Assembly: GCA_044227095.1 (NCBI GenBank)
Contig: JBGAFV010000001.1
Span: 2,914,001-2,978,000 of the forward strand
DNA from: JACMLD01 sp044227095
GTDB taxonomy: Bacteria; Bacteroidota; Bacteroidia; Chitinophagales; Chitinophagaceae
Direction: 5' to 3'
Length of the DNA: 64,000 bases
Numbering within the stretch: the first letter of the stretch is position 1; each line of letters starts with the position of its first letter. The notes below the pieces were generated by a model that saw only the letters and a list, made by a program, of their open reading frames with translations, was not told the DNA's origin and did no database searches. Shown piece by piece: positions 17,723-26,518 of the stretch. The position numbers and the translations under genes were made by a program.

Positions 17723-17768
17723 CAAAGGTAAATTCAAATATTTGATTTAACCAAAAGATTTAATCAAA
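17723..17768 (-). promoter_or_regulatory. Promoter and candidate TetR operator of the exporter operon
   Basis: On the minus strand, TTTG (plus coordinates 17752-17755) and TACCTTTG (17723-17730) are exact -33 and -7 boxes 21 bases apart. An inverted repeat TTTGATT / AATCAAA at 17741-17747 and 17762-17768, with a 14-base spacer, covers the -33 box. Binding there would block polymerase. Confidence 0.6.
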
Positions 17769-17817
17769 TGATTAAAAATAATAAGCAGGCAAACTTTTAG
17801 CAGGTTGGTTTACAGGC

Positions 17818-18699
17818 TTAATGAAGTATTTCGTCTACATTCTTATGAATGGTAGCAGCTATTTTATCAAGTGGAAGGTCGTTTTCATCGCCGCCGAAAG
17901 GATCTTCTATCTCTTCGGCTATTATTTCAAGACTGGCCAATACATAGAAAACAAACGTAACTACAGGCACAATTAAATAACCGAGAGTGAAAACATAACC
18001 AATGGGCAAAGTCATTACATAAAAGAAAATGAATTTTTTTATGAATGCACTATAAGAGTAGGGGATAGGTGTGTTTTTGATGCGTTCGCAGGCGCCGCAG
18101 ATATCCATAAAAGACATCAGTTCAGCATTAAGAACAATTAACTGATCGCCATTAATAATTCCATCTTTGTACAATTGCTGAATATGGGCAAACATCAATG
18201 CAGTAACCTGGTTAGGAACGTGTTTGTCTTTGTTGATTTTATTTTCCAGCTCAGGTTCATTATCAAACAATGAAATTCTAGTAGTTTCATGCCCAAGGTG
18301 TTTTTTCAAAGCATAGGCAAAAGCGGGAATTATTTTCCTGAAAAAATTTCTATTTACTGTATCCCCTGCAGGGAGCATTACAGATAACTTAATAGAAAGA
18401 TTGCGACTGTTATTTACCAGTGCGCCCCATAATTTTCTTCCTTCCCACCACCTGTCGTAAGCGGTATTGGTCCTAAATACAAGCAACATTGAAATAACAA
18501 AACCCAGCAAACCATGAATAACAGTAATGCTGTTAACATGATCGTTCTTTCCGATTTTTAAAAATTCAGTTTCAACTAATGCTACAAGACAAGCATATAC
18601 TGCTACGCCAATTAACAACGGCATCAATTTGCGGAGCGTATCTGATTTGTGCAGTTTAAAAAGAAAAACAAACCAGTCTTTTGGGTTATAACTTATCAT
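17818..18699 (-). CDS. Bestrophin-family (UPF0187) membrane channel
   Basis: A 293-residue protein with four main membrane segments (about residues 25-45, 55-75, 210-228, 232-250). It carries the conserved bestrophin features NTAYDRWWEGRKLWGALVNNSRNL and EEIEDPFGGDENDLPL near the C-terminus. Bacterial homologues form pentameric ion channels in the inner membrane, some selective for cations. It appears single and intact. Confidence 0.88.
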   Translation of the reverse strand: MISYNPKDWFVFLFKLHKSDTLRKLMPLLIGVAVYACLVALVETEFLKIGKNDHVNSITVIHGLLGFVISMLLVFRTNTAYDRWWEGRKLWGALVNNSRNLSIKLSVMLPAGDTVNRNFFRKIIPAFAYALKKHLGHETTRISLFDNEPELENKINKDKHVPNQVTALMFAHIQQLYKDGIINGDQLIVLNAELMSFMDICGACERIKNTPIPYSYSAFIKKFIFFYVMTLPIGYVFTLGYLIVPVVTFVFYVLASLEIIAEEIEDPFGGDENDLPLDKIAATIHKNVDEILH

Positions 18700-18847
18700 A
18701 TTTTATATCTGATGTCTGATTTTTTATGTCTGATATCTCTTGTATGAGATCGTTATGCAATTGTGGGCATGTTGGGTTATAAGAATTTCCACATTCACCA
18801 CATTTGCAGATTGGTCACATTTGCATATTCCCACATTTCCACATTTA
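18700..18847. repeat. Simple CCACATT-rich spacer
   Basis: Between the bestrophin gene and the next minus-strand gene the plus strand repeats CACATT-type words at least seven times (18785-18850). A shorter run occurs again at 19388-19412. No gene is supportable. It resembles low-complexity intergenic repeats. Confidence 0.4.
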
Positions 18848-19333
18848 TCACATTCCCTCCAACTGTTTAATCCATTTTCTCACAAAGTACAAAGGTATTA
18901 TTCCAAAAATACCAAAAGAACAATCAATGCATGTCCAGTAAAAAGGTATGCTTCTTATAGGTGCTGCTATAAATGCCAGTGGAATAATAGCAATGCAGGC
19001 TATCATGCCCCATTCTATCACCCAGATATTTTTTACAGGATCCCTTAGCGGGCCAATGAAAAACAATGCAATAACAATATGCGCAAACGCCAGCCAATCA
19101 TATCCGTAAGCCAGCATAGGGTATTTCAAATTGGTTTCGTGCAGCGCTTCGTATACGTGATTGATAAAAGCAGCAAGACCAGCTGGCATATGATTGCTAT
19201 AGCCCAGCAGCCAATGTAATTCTGTTTCCAGCGGAAATGCGGTGATGCCGCTTAGCGCAAGCGCTACCATAAAGAAAACAATGGTTATCCGTATTCTGCG
19301 CAAAAGCTTTTTATATGCCGCGTTGGGTTGCAT
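18848..19333 (-). CDS. Four-span membrane protein of unknown function
   Basis: A 161-residue hydrophobic protein. Membrane segments are at about residues 12-33, 75-97, 105-127 and 133-150. His, Glu and Cys residues stand near membrane faces (HVYEALHETN, YWTCIDCSFG), and the CIDC pair could be redox-active or bind metal. I do not recognise the family. It is probably an inner membrane protein; function unknown. Confidence 0.7.
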   Translation of the reverse strand: MQPNAAYKKLLRRIRITIVFFMVALALSGITAFPLETELHWLLGYSNHMPAGLAAFINHVYEALHETNLKYPMLAYGYDWLAFAHIVIALFFIGPLRDPVKNIWVIEWGMIACIAIIPLAFIAAPIRSIPFYWTCIDCSFGIFGIIPLYFVRKWIKQLEGM

Positions 19334-19416
19334 TGGGCTAAATTAAAAATAAAAAAAGTGAAACCGGTATTGTTTCACTAAAAAGTACTTCATTTCCACA
19401 TTCACCACATTCTCGT

Positions 19417-20517
19417 CTACTCATGCTGTTTAATTTTGTCAATAGCATTCAGTAAGCCACCTGTAAAACTATCATCGGCAAGCTGCCAGAACATAATGCC
19501 ATTAAGATTGTGCTTTATGGCATATTTTGTTTTTAATTGTATAGAAAGGCTGTCATCATAAGTAGCCAGCAATCTCCTCTGTATATTAAAAGCGTAAGGT
19601 GCATTGGCGGTACTGTCCCAATATTGTATAAAACCATTGGCTACACTTAAGGAGTCTTTTATTCTGCTAAAAGAGAAACCATGAGAATATTTCCCCGGCA
19701 AATAAAGGCCATTGTTTAAGGTGTCTGTTACTTCAAAAAATCTTCCATAAAAAGCACCGCCAATAACAATCTTATCTGCAGGCACACCTGCTTTTAGCAT
19801 CATCTGCACACCATTGTCTGTAGATTCTTTCTGTTTGGAAGTAGAGTATAGCGGTGTATGATGACCGCTAACAGTGCTAAAGCCAGAAACAAGATCGTAG
19901 CTCATGAGGTTTACACGATCTACTTTCTTCATTGCTTTTTTCCATTCTATAGAAGAGTCTATAAATTTTGTAAAACCGCCTGCTGCAAAACTAATTTCGT
20001 TATGCTTTCCTAATTTTCTTCTCAGCTGTGTTACCAATTGCGTAAATGCAGGCTTATCGTCCGGACTATAAGGATGGCCGGGCACACCTTCAATAGCAGG
20101 ATATTCCCAATCCAGATCAATGCCATCTGTACCAAAGTAATTATTGAGGTCTCGTACAGATTTAGCAAATTCTTTTCTTCCTTTACTCGTTAAAAAAACG
20201 GGTGAACAGGTTTCACAACCTCCCCATCCGCCCAGCGATAAAATAATTTTCAAGTTCGGGTTCCTGCTTTTCAGCGCTACCATTCTTTGTATCGTAGCAC
20301 TGTCCCTTGCATTGCCTACAGACAGCATATTACCTTTAAGGTGACAAAAGCAAAAAATAAGATGGGTTAGCTTTTCTACTTCAAAACTATCAATCATGGT
20401 TGTACGCCCGGCATAATAGGCTATAACTGCAATTGGTTTTTTCGCGGTTGTTTTTTGTGCAGATAAGTGGAGTGAGAAAACTGTCAATAATAATAATAAC
20501 AAGTTGCGCTGGCTCAT
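19417..20517 (-). CDS. GH18 family chitinase, secreted
   Basis: A 366-residue glycoside hydrolase with a signal peptide ending HLSAQ near residue 21. The substrate-binding SLGGWGG is at 94-100. The catalytic DxxDxDxE motif is complete (D131, D134, D136, with the acid Glu at 138). Later YDLV and the C-terminal FWQLADD segment (about residue 350) provide the conserved Tyr and Trp of the family. It hydrolyses chitin or chitooligosaccharides, or related N-acetylglucosamine glycans. No carbohydrate-binding or type 9 sorting domain is present, so it is probably periplasmic or exported by the general route. Confidence 0.92.
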   Translation of the reverse strand: MSQRNLLLLLLTVFSLHLSAQKTTAKKPIAVIAYYAGRTTMIDSFEVEKLTHLIFCFCHLKGNMLSVGNARDSATIQRMVALKSRNPNLKIILSLGGWGGCETCSPVFLTSKGRKEFAKSVRDLNNYFGTDGIDLDWEYPAIEGVPGHPYSPDDKPAFTQLVTQLRRKLGKHNEISFAAGGFTKFIDSSIEWKKAMKKVDRVNLMSYDLVSGFSTVSGHHTPLYSTSKQKESTDNGVQMMLKAGVPADKIVIGGAFYGRFFEVTDTLNNGLYLPGKYSHGFSFSRIKDSLSVANGFIQYWDSTANAPYAFNIQRRLLATYDDSLSIQLKTKYAIKHNLNGIMFWQLADDSFTGGLLNAIDKIKQHE

Positions 20518-20730
20518 GATTTTTTGTTTTAGGGGATGGATAAGGGGGTGCCCTAAATTAAATCAAGATGTGCATATAACCGGCGAAAATTATAATAATG
20601 AATGTTAGTTTACGCCTTGTTGTGCAGCTTTTGAAAGCTTTTAAGGCTGCAATGTTAAATATTTGACACTTTTAAGGGCTGAAGCGCTTCACAACTGTAT
20701 AGTATTTTATATTCATAAGCACAGTTGTAT

Positions 20731-20738
20731 TACCTTTG
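20731..20738 (+). promoter_or_regulatory. -7 box upstream of the desaturase gene
   Basis: TACCTTTG matches TAnnTTTG exactly, 27 bases before the ATG. A TTTTAT at 20705-20710 could be the -33 element. The rest of 20518-20730 holds nothing recognisable. Confidence 0.5.
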
Positions 20739-20765
20739 CACCCTCATTAGAAAAACAGGTATTTA

Positions 20766-21503
20766 ATGGCCGCTATTTTAATATTTTTCTTTTCGCATTG
20801 GTTTTTATCACTCTTCTTTCATACTTTTTTTCTTCACCGGTATGCATCTCACCAGATGTACACAACGGGTAAAAAAAGAGAAAAGTTATTTTACTTTCTT
20901 ACCTGGTTTTTTCAGGGTTCATCTTTTTTAAACCCGCGTGCCTATGCTATACTTCACCGCATGCACCATACGTATAGCGATACTGAACAGGATCCACATT
21001 CGCCACATTTCTTCAAGGACGTATGGCATATGATGATTCACACCAAAGAGATTTACCAGGCTTTTCTTACCGGTAAAGAATTACCAGAGCCACAGTTTAC
21101 ACAAGAATATCTTCCTGTATGGCCAAAGTTGGATAAGTTTGGCGATAGCATGATAACACGTATTGCTTTTGGTGTGGCGTACACTGCGTTTTATGTATAT
21201 TTTGCGCCCAATGCCTGGTGGTATTTGTTGTTGCCCATTCATTATTTAATGGGGCCAATACAAGGCGCTGTTGTAAACTGGTGCGGACATAAATACGGTT
21301 ATTCAAACTACAACAACGGAGATCATTCAAAGAACACCGAGCCCTGGGGAATATTTCTTATGGGCGAACTGTTTCAGAACAATCACCACAAATACAAAAA
21401 CAGCCCCAACTTTGCACAGAAATGGTTTGAGTTTGATCCCACCTATCTGCTAATGAAAGTGATGCACGGCACAGGCATCATAAAATTGAAGAAGGCAGCA
21501 TAA
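20766..21503 (+). CDS. Acyl-CoA/fatty acid desaturase
   Basis: A 245-residue membrane di-iron desaturase, which introduces a double bond into fatty acyl chains at the membrane. The three His clusters are present: HRYASH at residues 24-29, HRMHH around 65-69 and QNNHHKY near 205-210. Hydrophobic segments lie between the clusters. Its length is typical of the short bacterial delta-9-type group. It probably adjusts membrane fluidity. The acyl donor (CoA, ACP or lipid) is not decided by sequence. Confidence 0.9.
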   Translation: MAAILIFFFSHWFLSLFFHTFFLHRYASHQMYTTGKKREKLFYFLTWFFQGSSFLNPRAYAILHRMHHTYSDTEQDPHSPHFFKDVWHMMIHTKEIYQAFLTGKELPEPQFTQEYLPVWPKLDKFGDSMITRIAFGVAYTAFYVYFAPNAWWYLLLPIHYLMGPIQGAVVNWCGHKYGYSNYNNGDHSKNTEPWGIFLMGELFQNNHHKYKNSPNFAQKWFEFDPTYLLMKVMHGTGIIKLKKAA

Positions 21504-21646
21504 ATTTCATTTCAGCAATTGCATCCTTTCCAATGTACAAGGTAGCTTTCCTGGCTTGTAGTCTTACGTTGCCAGCAGCGGTAACACAGATAGAACATTG
21601 TTGCGTCGCAATACGTTCATCACCTGTACCAATGGCATCTTAAGGC

Positions 21647-22045
21647 TTATGAATGCGGTTCATAACAATCATAGTTACGCTGGCGGAATATTTTATTGTC
21701 TTTAAATTCAAATATGGTACAGATATGTGCTTTTAATACAAGGCCTTTGTGAAGTTTGCCAACTTTTGTTTTCAGTTCGCCTGTCCATGTGTATTCTGCA
21801 ACTACTATATCACCTGCTTCCAAAAAATGAACCGGTTCAAAATGCTGATAGGCAAGCATCTTTTTTCCAGCTTCTGCACCTTCAATTAAATTTTTGAAAG
21901 TTCTTTTCCTCATGTGTGGAATCATAAGGTTAGGGTATTCTGTTTGTTCTATGCCCGTATGCAATATTGCCTTGTAATCATTTTCTGTGGTAACAAACCA
22001 TTGTAGCAAATGGAAAAACTGTTTTATGGTGTCGGTTTTTGTCAT
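21647..22045 (-). CDS. NTF2-like (SnoaL-type) small protein
   Basis: A 132-residue protein with the alpha+beta cone pattern of the NTF2/SnoaL fold: N-terminal helices (TDTIKQFFHLLQWF), a middle with VHFLEAGDIVVAEYTWTGEL and a final strand pair ending in RQRNYDCYEP. I chose the ATG at 22045 (MTKTDT); a start seven codons upstream would also be open. Family members are small isomerases, cyclases or ligand-binding proteins. Function here is unknown. Confidence 0.75.
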   Translation of the reverse strand: MTKTDTIKQFFHLLQWFVTTENDYKAILHTGIEQTEYPNLMIPHMRKRTFKNLIEGAEAGKKMLAYQHFEPVHFLEAGDIVVAEYTWTGELKTKVGKLHKGLVLKAHICTIFEFKDNKIFRQRNYDCYEPHS

Positions 22046-22141
22046 GGCAAGATGTTTAAGTAGCAATAGTGTACATCTAAAATAACAGGTTTATTTTAAA
22101 AAAACGAATGCAGCATGTTGTATTCTGTATCGCGGTTTATT

Positions 22142-22398
22142 CAACCCCTTTAGGGTTGCGTTCATTGTGGCGTTATAGCCACGGATTTTATCCGTGGCTA
22201 TTGTTATTGTATCCTTTCAGGATACTTACACTGGCACTATTGCATATTACATTGTTGCCCGGATTAATTCAATCGCTTTAGGGTTATGCACATTGCTGCG
22301 TTCTTCATTGTTTTTAAAAGCCTGAAAGGCTTCATTAATAATAACCCCGGGTGAAACCCGGGGAAAAACGAATGTTATAAACAACCCTGAAGGGGTTG
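22142..22398. repeat. Cluster of six short palindromes
   Basis: Six perfect or near-perfect hairpins lie in 257 bases: 22142-22158 (CAACCC/GGGTTG), 22177-22199 (10-11 base stem, TTT loop), 22209-22225 (GTATCCT/AGGATAC), 22318-22332 (AAGCCT/AGGCTT), 22345-22363 (8-base GC stem, GAA loop) and 22382-22398 (CAACCC/GGGTTG). Several share a core close to CCTnnnAGG or its variants. No ORF is supportable in 22067-22500. It resembles REP-type palindrome clusters. Confidence 0.7.
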
Positions 22399-22502
22399 AA
22401 TAAAATGATTTAGATGAATGCTAAAATAAATAAGCGTTCAATAAAGTTATGGGGTACAAGTGTGCGACGCAAGAATGCTGCCCAAAGCGCAAATGCCGGG
22501 CA

Positions 22503-22534
22503 CAAAAAAAATCAGCAGACCAAGCTGCTGATTT
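22503..22534 (-). terminator. Terminator of the nrdB-nrdA operon
   Basis: On the minus strand a perfect 10-base stem (22525-22534 with 22509-22518, loop of six) runs straight into a seven-base T tract. It lies about 30 bases past the nrdA stop. Confidence 0.85.
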
Positions 22535-22563
22535 TATGGGTAACATATCAAAAGTTAGATTGC

Positions 22564-24948
22564 TTACGCACTGCAGGTAACACAACCTTCTTCCATGCTG
22601 CAACTGCCGCCGGTTAAAAGGCTTTCGTCAATGGTTTCTGTTTGTACATCACTTGCAGAATTCAGGGGCTCTTTTGCTTTGCCACCTTGTTTCTCTACAG
22701 TAAACTGTACAGCCTGCGATGCTGCTTTTGTACGCAGGTAATACATGCCGGTTTTTAATCCTTTCTTCCATGCGTAAAAATGCATAGAAGTAAGTTTAGA
22801 CGGATTGGGAGAATCAATAAACAAATTAAGCGACTGGCTCTGGCAGATATAAGCACCACGATCTGCTGCCATATCTATTATTGCCCTTTGTTTTATTTCC
22901 CAAACAGTTTTGTAAATGTCTTTAATGTTAGACGGAATGCTGTCGATTTGTTGAACAGATCCATTGTGCTGTATAATCCTGTTTTTCATTTCATCATTCC
23001 AAAGGTTCAGTTCAACAAGATCTTTTAGCAGGTGTTTGTTTACTACAACAAACTCACCGCTTAATACACGCCTTACATAGATATTAGAAGTGTATGGTTC
23101 AAAGCATTCGTTGTTGCCAAGAATTTGCGAAGTAGAAGCTGTAGGCATTGGCGCTAACAGCAAAGAATTTCTTACGCCATATTTTAATACCTCTGCTTTT
23201 AAAGTATACCAGTCCCAGCGCAGTGTAGGTTCTGTATTCCACATATCAAACTGGAAGATGGCTTTTGATACAGGCGAGCCTGCATAACTATCATAAGCAC
23301 CTTCTTTCTTAGCCAGGTCTTTGCTGGCAGTCATTGCAGCAAAGTAAATGGTTTCAAAAATTTCCTTGTTCAGTTGTTTTGCTTCGTCGCTTTCAAAAGG
23401 CAAACGCAATAATATAAATACATCGGCTAATCCCTGTACACCCAACCCAATAGGACGGTGTTTCATGTTTGAGTAACGGGCTTCTTCAACCGGGTAATAA
23501 TTATTGTCGATGATTTTATTAAGATTGAGCGCAGACTGGTAAGTAACCTCGTACAGTTTGTTGTGATCAAATTTCTGATCAATAACAAATCTTGGCAATG
23601 CCAGCGAAGCAAGATTGCATACAGCTATTTCTTCCGGAGAAGTATATTCCATTATCTCTGTACAGAGATTGCTGCTTTTAATAGTGCCCAGGTTTTGCTG
23701 GTTGCTTTTGCTATTGGCTGCATCTTTGTACAACAGGTAAGGTGTTCCTGTTTCAATTTGCGCATCAAGAATAGCAAACCAGAGATCCTGCGCCTTAATT
23801 TTTCTTCTTGCTTTACCTGCTGCTTCATATTTTTCATATAAAGCTTCAAACTCTGCACCCCAGCATTCATGCAGGCCCGGCGCTTCATTAGGGCAGAACA
23901 AGCTCCATTCACCATTTGCTTCTACACGTTTCATAAACAGATCTGGTATCCACAATGCATAAAACAGATCCCTTGCACGCATTTCTTCTTTACCATGATT
24001 TTTGCGCAAGTCCAAAAACTCAAACACATCTGCATGCCAGGGTTCAAGATAAACAGCGAATGCGCCTTTGCGCTTTCCACCACCCTGATCTACATATCGT
24101 GCAGTATCGTTAAATACTTTCAGCATTGGAATGATGCCATTGCTGGTTCCGTTTGTTCCGCCAATATAACTACCGGTACCACGAATGCCGTGAATAGCCA
24201 AACCTATACCGCCTGCACTCTGAGAAATTTTTGCAGTTTGTTTTAATGTATCGTAGATGCCATCAATGCTGTCTTCTTTCATAGTAAGGAGGAAGCAACT
24301 GCTCATTTGCGGCTTAGGCGTACCGGCATTAAACAATGTTGGTGTGGCATGTGTAAACCAGCGTTCGCTCATTAAATGATAGGTCTTAATAGCGCTTTCA
24401 ATATCTTCTTTGTGAATGCCGATGGCCACACGCATGTACATGTGCTGCGGACGTTCTACCACTTTACCATCCAGTTTCAGCAGGTAAGATTTTTCCAGTG
24501 TTTTAAAACCGAAATAATCAAAGCCATAATCACGGTCGTAGATAATGGTAGAATCAAGCAATTCAGCATTGTCATTTATTATTTGCCACACATCATCTGC
24601 AATGAGTGGAAGGTATTTGCCGGTTTTGCTATCGGTGCACTCGTACAACATTTTCATTGTATGCGAGAAGCTCTTGGTAGTGTTTTTGTGCAGGTTGCTT
24701 ACCGCAATGCGACTTGCAAGCAAAGCATAATCCGGGTGCTTTACTGTTAATGATGCTGCTGTTTCTGCAGCGAGGTTATCCAGTTCTGTAGTGGTAACAC
24801 CATCGTACAGGCCTTCAATTACTTTTTTGGCTACATCAATGGAGTTTACAAAACGTCTTTCAAGGCCATAGCATAGTTTTTCTATGCGGGCAGTAATCTT
24901 ATCGAACTTAACGCTTTCGCGTTTGCCGTTTCTTTTTTGTACAAACAT
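22564..24948 (-). CDS. nrdA: Class I ribonucleoside-diphosphate reductase, large subunit
   Basis: A 794-residue catalytic subunit that reduces ribonucleotides to deoxyribonucleotides for DNA synthesis. It has an N-terminal ATP-cone (about residues 1-95: KRNGKRESVKFDKITARIEKL), the barrel with FNAGTPKPQMSSCFLL carrying the first active-site Cys, NLCTEI with the radical Cys, and PTASTSQILGNNE. A C-terminal tail with EEGCVTCSA provides the shuttle cysteines. Its length and arrangement fit class Ia. It follows nrdB on the same strand and would be controlled by the cobalamin riboswitch upstream. Confidence 0.95.
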   Translation of the reverse strand: MFVQKRNGKRESVKFDKITARIEKLCYGLERRFVNSIDVAKKVIEGLYDGVTTTELDNLAAETAASLTVKHPDYALLASRIAVSNLHKNTTKSFSHTMKMLYECTDSKTGKYLPLIADDVWQIINDNAELLDSTIIYDRDYGFDYFGFKTLEKSYLLKLDGKVVERPQHMYMRVAIGIHKEDIESAIKTYHLMSERWFTHATPTLFNAGTPKPQMSSCFLLTMKEDSIDGIYDTLKQTAKISQSAGGIGLAIHGIRGTGSYIGGTNGTSNGIIPMLKVFNDTARYVDQGGGKRKGAFAVYLEPWHADVFEFLDLRKNHGKEEMRARDLFYALWIPDLFMKRVEANGEWSLFCPNEAPGLHECWGAEFEALYEKYEAAGKARRKIKAQDLWFAILDAQIETGTPYLLYKDAANSKSNQQNLGTIKSSNLCTEIMEYTSPEEIAVCNLASLALPRFVIDQKFDHNKLYEVTYQSALNLNKIIDNNYYPVEEARYSNMKHRPIGLGVQGLADVFILLRLPFESDEAKQLNKEIFETIYFAAMTASKDLAKKEGAYDSYAGSPVSKAIFQFDMWNTEPTLRWDWYTLKAEVLKYGVRNSLLLAPMPTASTSQILGNNECFEPYTSNIYVRRVLSGEFVVVNKHLLKDLVELNLWNDEMKNRIIQHNGSVQQIDSIPSNIKDIYKTVWEIKQRAIIDMAADRGAYICQSQSLNLFIDSPNPSKLTSMHFYAWKKGLKTGMYYLRTKAASQAVQFTVEKQGGKAKEPLNSASDVQTETIDESLLTGGSCSMEEGCVTCSA

Positions 24949-24959
24949 GTTTTCTTAGA

Positions 24960-25085
24960 ATTTAATGGTGGTGGTTATTGTTGATGGTGGTTAGTTAATT
25001 AGTAATTAAAAATTAGTAATTATTGATCCATGCTAGGTTGATAGCTTTTTCAATTATTAATTGCTAATTATTAATTTTTAATTTC
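24960..25085. repeat. A+T-rich imperfect inverted repeat between nrdB and nrdA
   Basis: Two stretches of about 30 bases built from AATTAGTAATTA-like words near 24997-25028 and 25051-25083 are imperfect reverse complements. They could form a processing or partial termination hairpin that sets the nrdB/nrdA ratio. Confidence 0.45.
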
Positions 25086-26057
25086 TCAGAAATCTTCATC
25101 CACAGAAAATGCCTGATTTTCTTTTCCTGCCAGCACGCCGGATTTCTGATAATCGCCAACTCTTTTTTCAAAGAAATTGGTTTTGCCTTCCAGCGAAATC
25201 ATTTCCATAAAATCAAATGGATTGGTAGCGTTGTATACTTTTTTGCAACCCAGTTCGCTTAGCCAGCGGTCTGCTACAAATTCTATATACTGCTGCATCA
25301 GTTTTGCATTCATGCCAATAAGTGCAACGGGCAATGCTTCTGTAATAAATTCTTTTTCTATTTCTACTGCATCCTTAATAATATCAATTACCTGTTGTTC
25401 GGGCAGTTTTTCATTGAGCATGCTGTAAAGAAGACAGGCAAATTCGCAATGCAAGCCTTCATCGCGGCTAATCAATTCATTGCTAAAAGTAAGACCTGGC
25501 ATTAACCCTCTTTTCTTTAACCAGAAAATTGAACAAAAACTTCCGCTAAAGAAAATACCTTCTACTGCTGCAAATGCAACTAATCTCTCTGCAAAAGTTC
25601 CATTGTCTATCCAGCGCAAAGCCCATTCAGCTTTTTTCTTTACAGCAGGCACAGTATCTATTGCATGAAAGAGCCTGTTTTTTTCTGACGGGTCTTTTAT
25701 ATAAGTGTCAATAAGCAAAGCATAGGTTTCTGAATGTATGTTTTCCATCATTATCTGGAAACCATAGAAACACCTTGCTTCCGGTAATTGCACTTCGCTC
25801 ATAAAATTCACTGCAAGGTTTTCATTTACGATGCCATCGCTTGCCGCAAAAAAAGCAAGCACATGAGATATGAAATGGCGTTCACCATCATTAAGCGATG
25901 CCCAGTCTTTTAAATCATTGCTTAAATCAATTTCTTCTGCTGTCCAGAAACTGGCTTCATGTTTTTTATACTGCTCCCATATTCTGGGGTATTTTATAGG
26001 AAGGATAACAAAGCGGTCTTTGTTTTCTTTCAATAAAACTTCATTCTCATGCTGCAT
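25086..26057 (-). CDS. nrdB: Class I ribonucleotide reductase, small (radical) subunit
   Basis: A 323-residue ferritin-like subunit that holds the di-metal centre and tyrosyl radical used by NrdA. Candidate ligands and radical Tyr are D74, E105 and H108 (MMENIHSETY), with Tyr112 at the radical position and a second EGLHCEF carrying Glu and His. The C-terminal VDEDF tail matches the peptide that docks on NrdA. First gene of the operon, 340 bases downstream of the riboswitch start. A tyrosyl-radical class I subunit does not need B12. Confidence 0.95.
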   Translation of the reverse strand: MQHENEVLLKENKDRFVILPIKYPRIWEQYKKHEASFWTAEEIDLSNDLKDWASLNDGERHFISHVLAFFAASDGIVNENLAVNFMSEVQLPEARCFYGFQIMMENIHSETYALLIDTYIKDPSEKNRLFHAIDTVPAVKKKAEWALRWIDNGTFAERLVAFAAVEGIFFSGSFCSIFWLKKRGLMPGLTFSNELISRDEGLHCEFACLLYSMLNEKLPEQQVIDIIKDAVEIEKEFITEALPVALIGMNAKLMQQYIEFVADRWLSELGCKKVYNATNPFDFMEMISLEGKTNFFEKRVGDYQKSGVLAGKENQAFSVDEDF

Positions 26058-26179
26058 ACGCTGTCTTTTTTAAAACGATTTTTAAACATTCGGGGAGGGG
26101 GATGCGGTGCTGATTACAATAAGCGGATTTGCTGATTTGTACTCAGTTCATTGCCTTTCACCCGAAAGCATTAAAACTA

Positions 26180-26390
26180 TTATTTGTGATACGGCAGGTA
26201 TTCTGACTTTCCTGCTTTCTGAAGCCTTCCCATCGCGATATTACCGGACAGTGGCGTGGATTTTCAGAAAGGTTATGGGGCTAATGCACCAAAGGATTTA
26301 CAGCTACGGGGATAGTTCCGGATTTTCGCCGGATTCCCTTTTAATTCTGCAGCAAAAGACGCTTGCTGCAGCAACCATATTCACTACGCA
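26180..26390 (-). promoter_or_regulatory. Cobalamin riboswitch upstream of nrdB
   Basis: Read on the minus strand, the conserved parts of the B12 aptamer appear in order: a 5' stem (CTGCAGC/GCTGCAG, near 26345-26372), GGGAATCCGG (26329-26338), the CCCCGTAGCTGTAA core, CCACTG (26250-26255), GGGAAGG and the B12 box AGTCAGAATACCTGCC (26193-26208). Expression platform bases 26058-26180 lead to nrdB. Family knowledge: adenosylcobalamin binding usually turns the downstream gene off. Sequence recognition is by eye; no covariance model was run. Confidence 0.88.
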
Positions 26391-26518
26391 ACATTACAAA
26401 TCAATATTAAATTAGTGTGAAGGATTTATGCACCACTTGTTGAAAACACTTAAAAGCGTTATTGGAAGCGGGTTTGGCCTGTTATTAACAGCCGGTTCTA
26501 TTTTTGTTATAAACTTTA

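Noticed and set aside
22142..22398. CRISPR array
   Set aside because: The palindromes differ in sequence and spacing; there are no identical repeats, regular spacers or cas genes.
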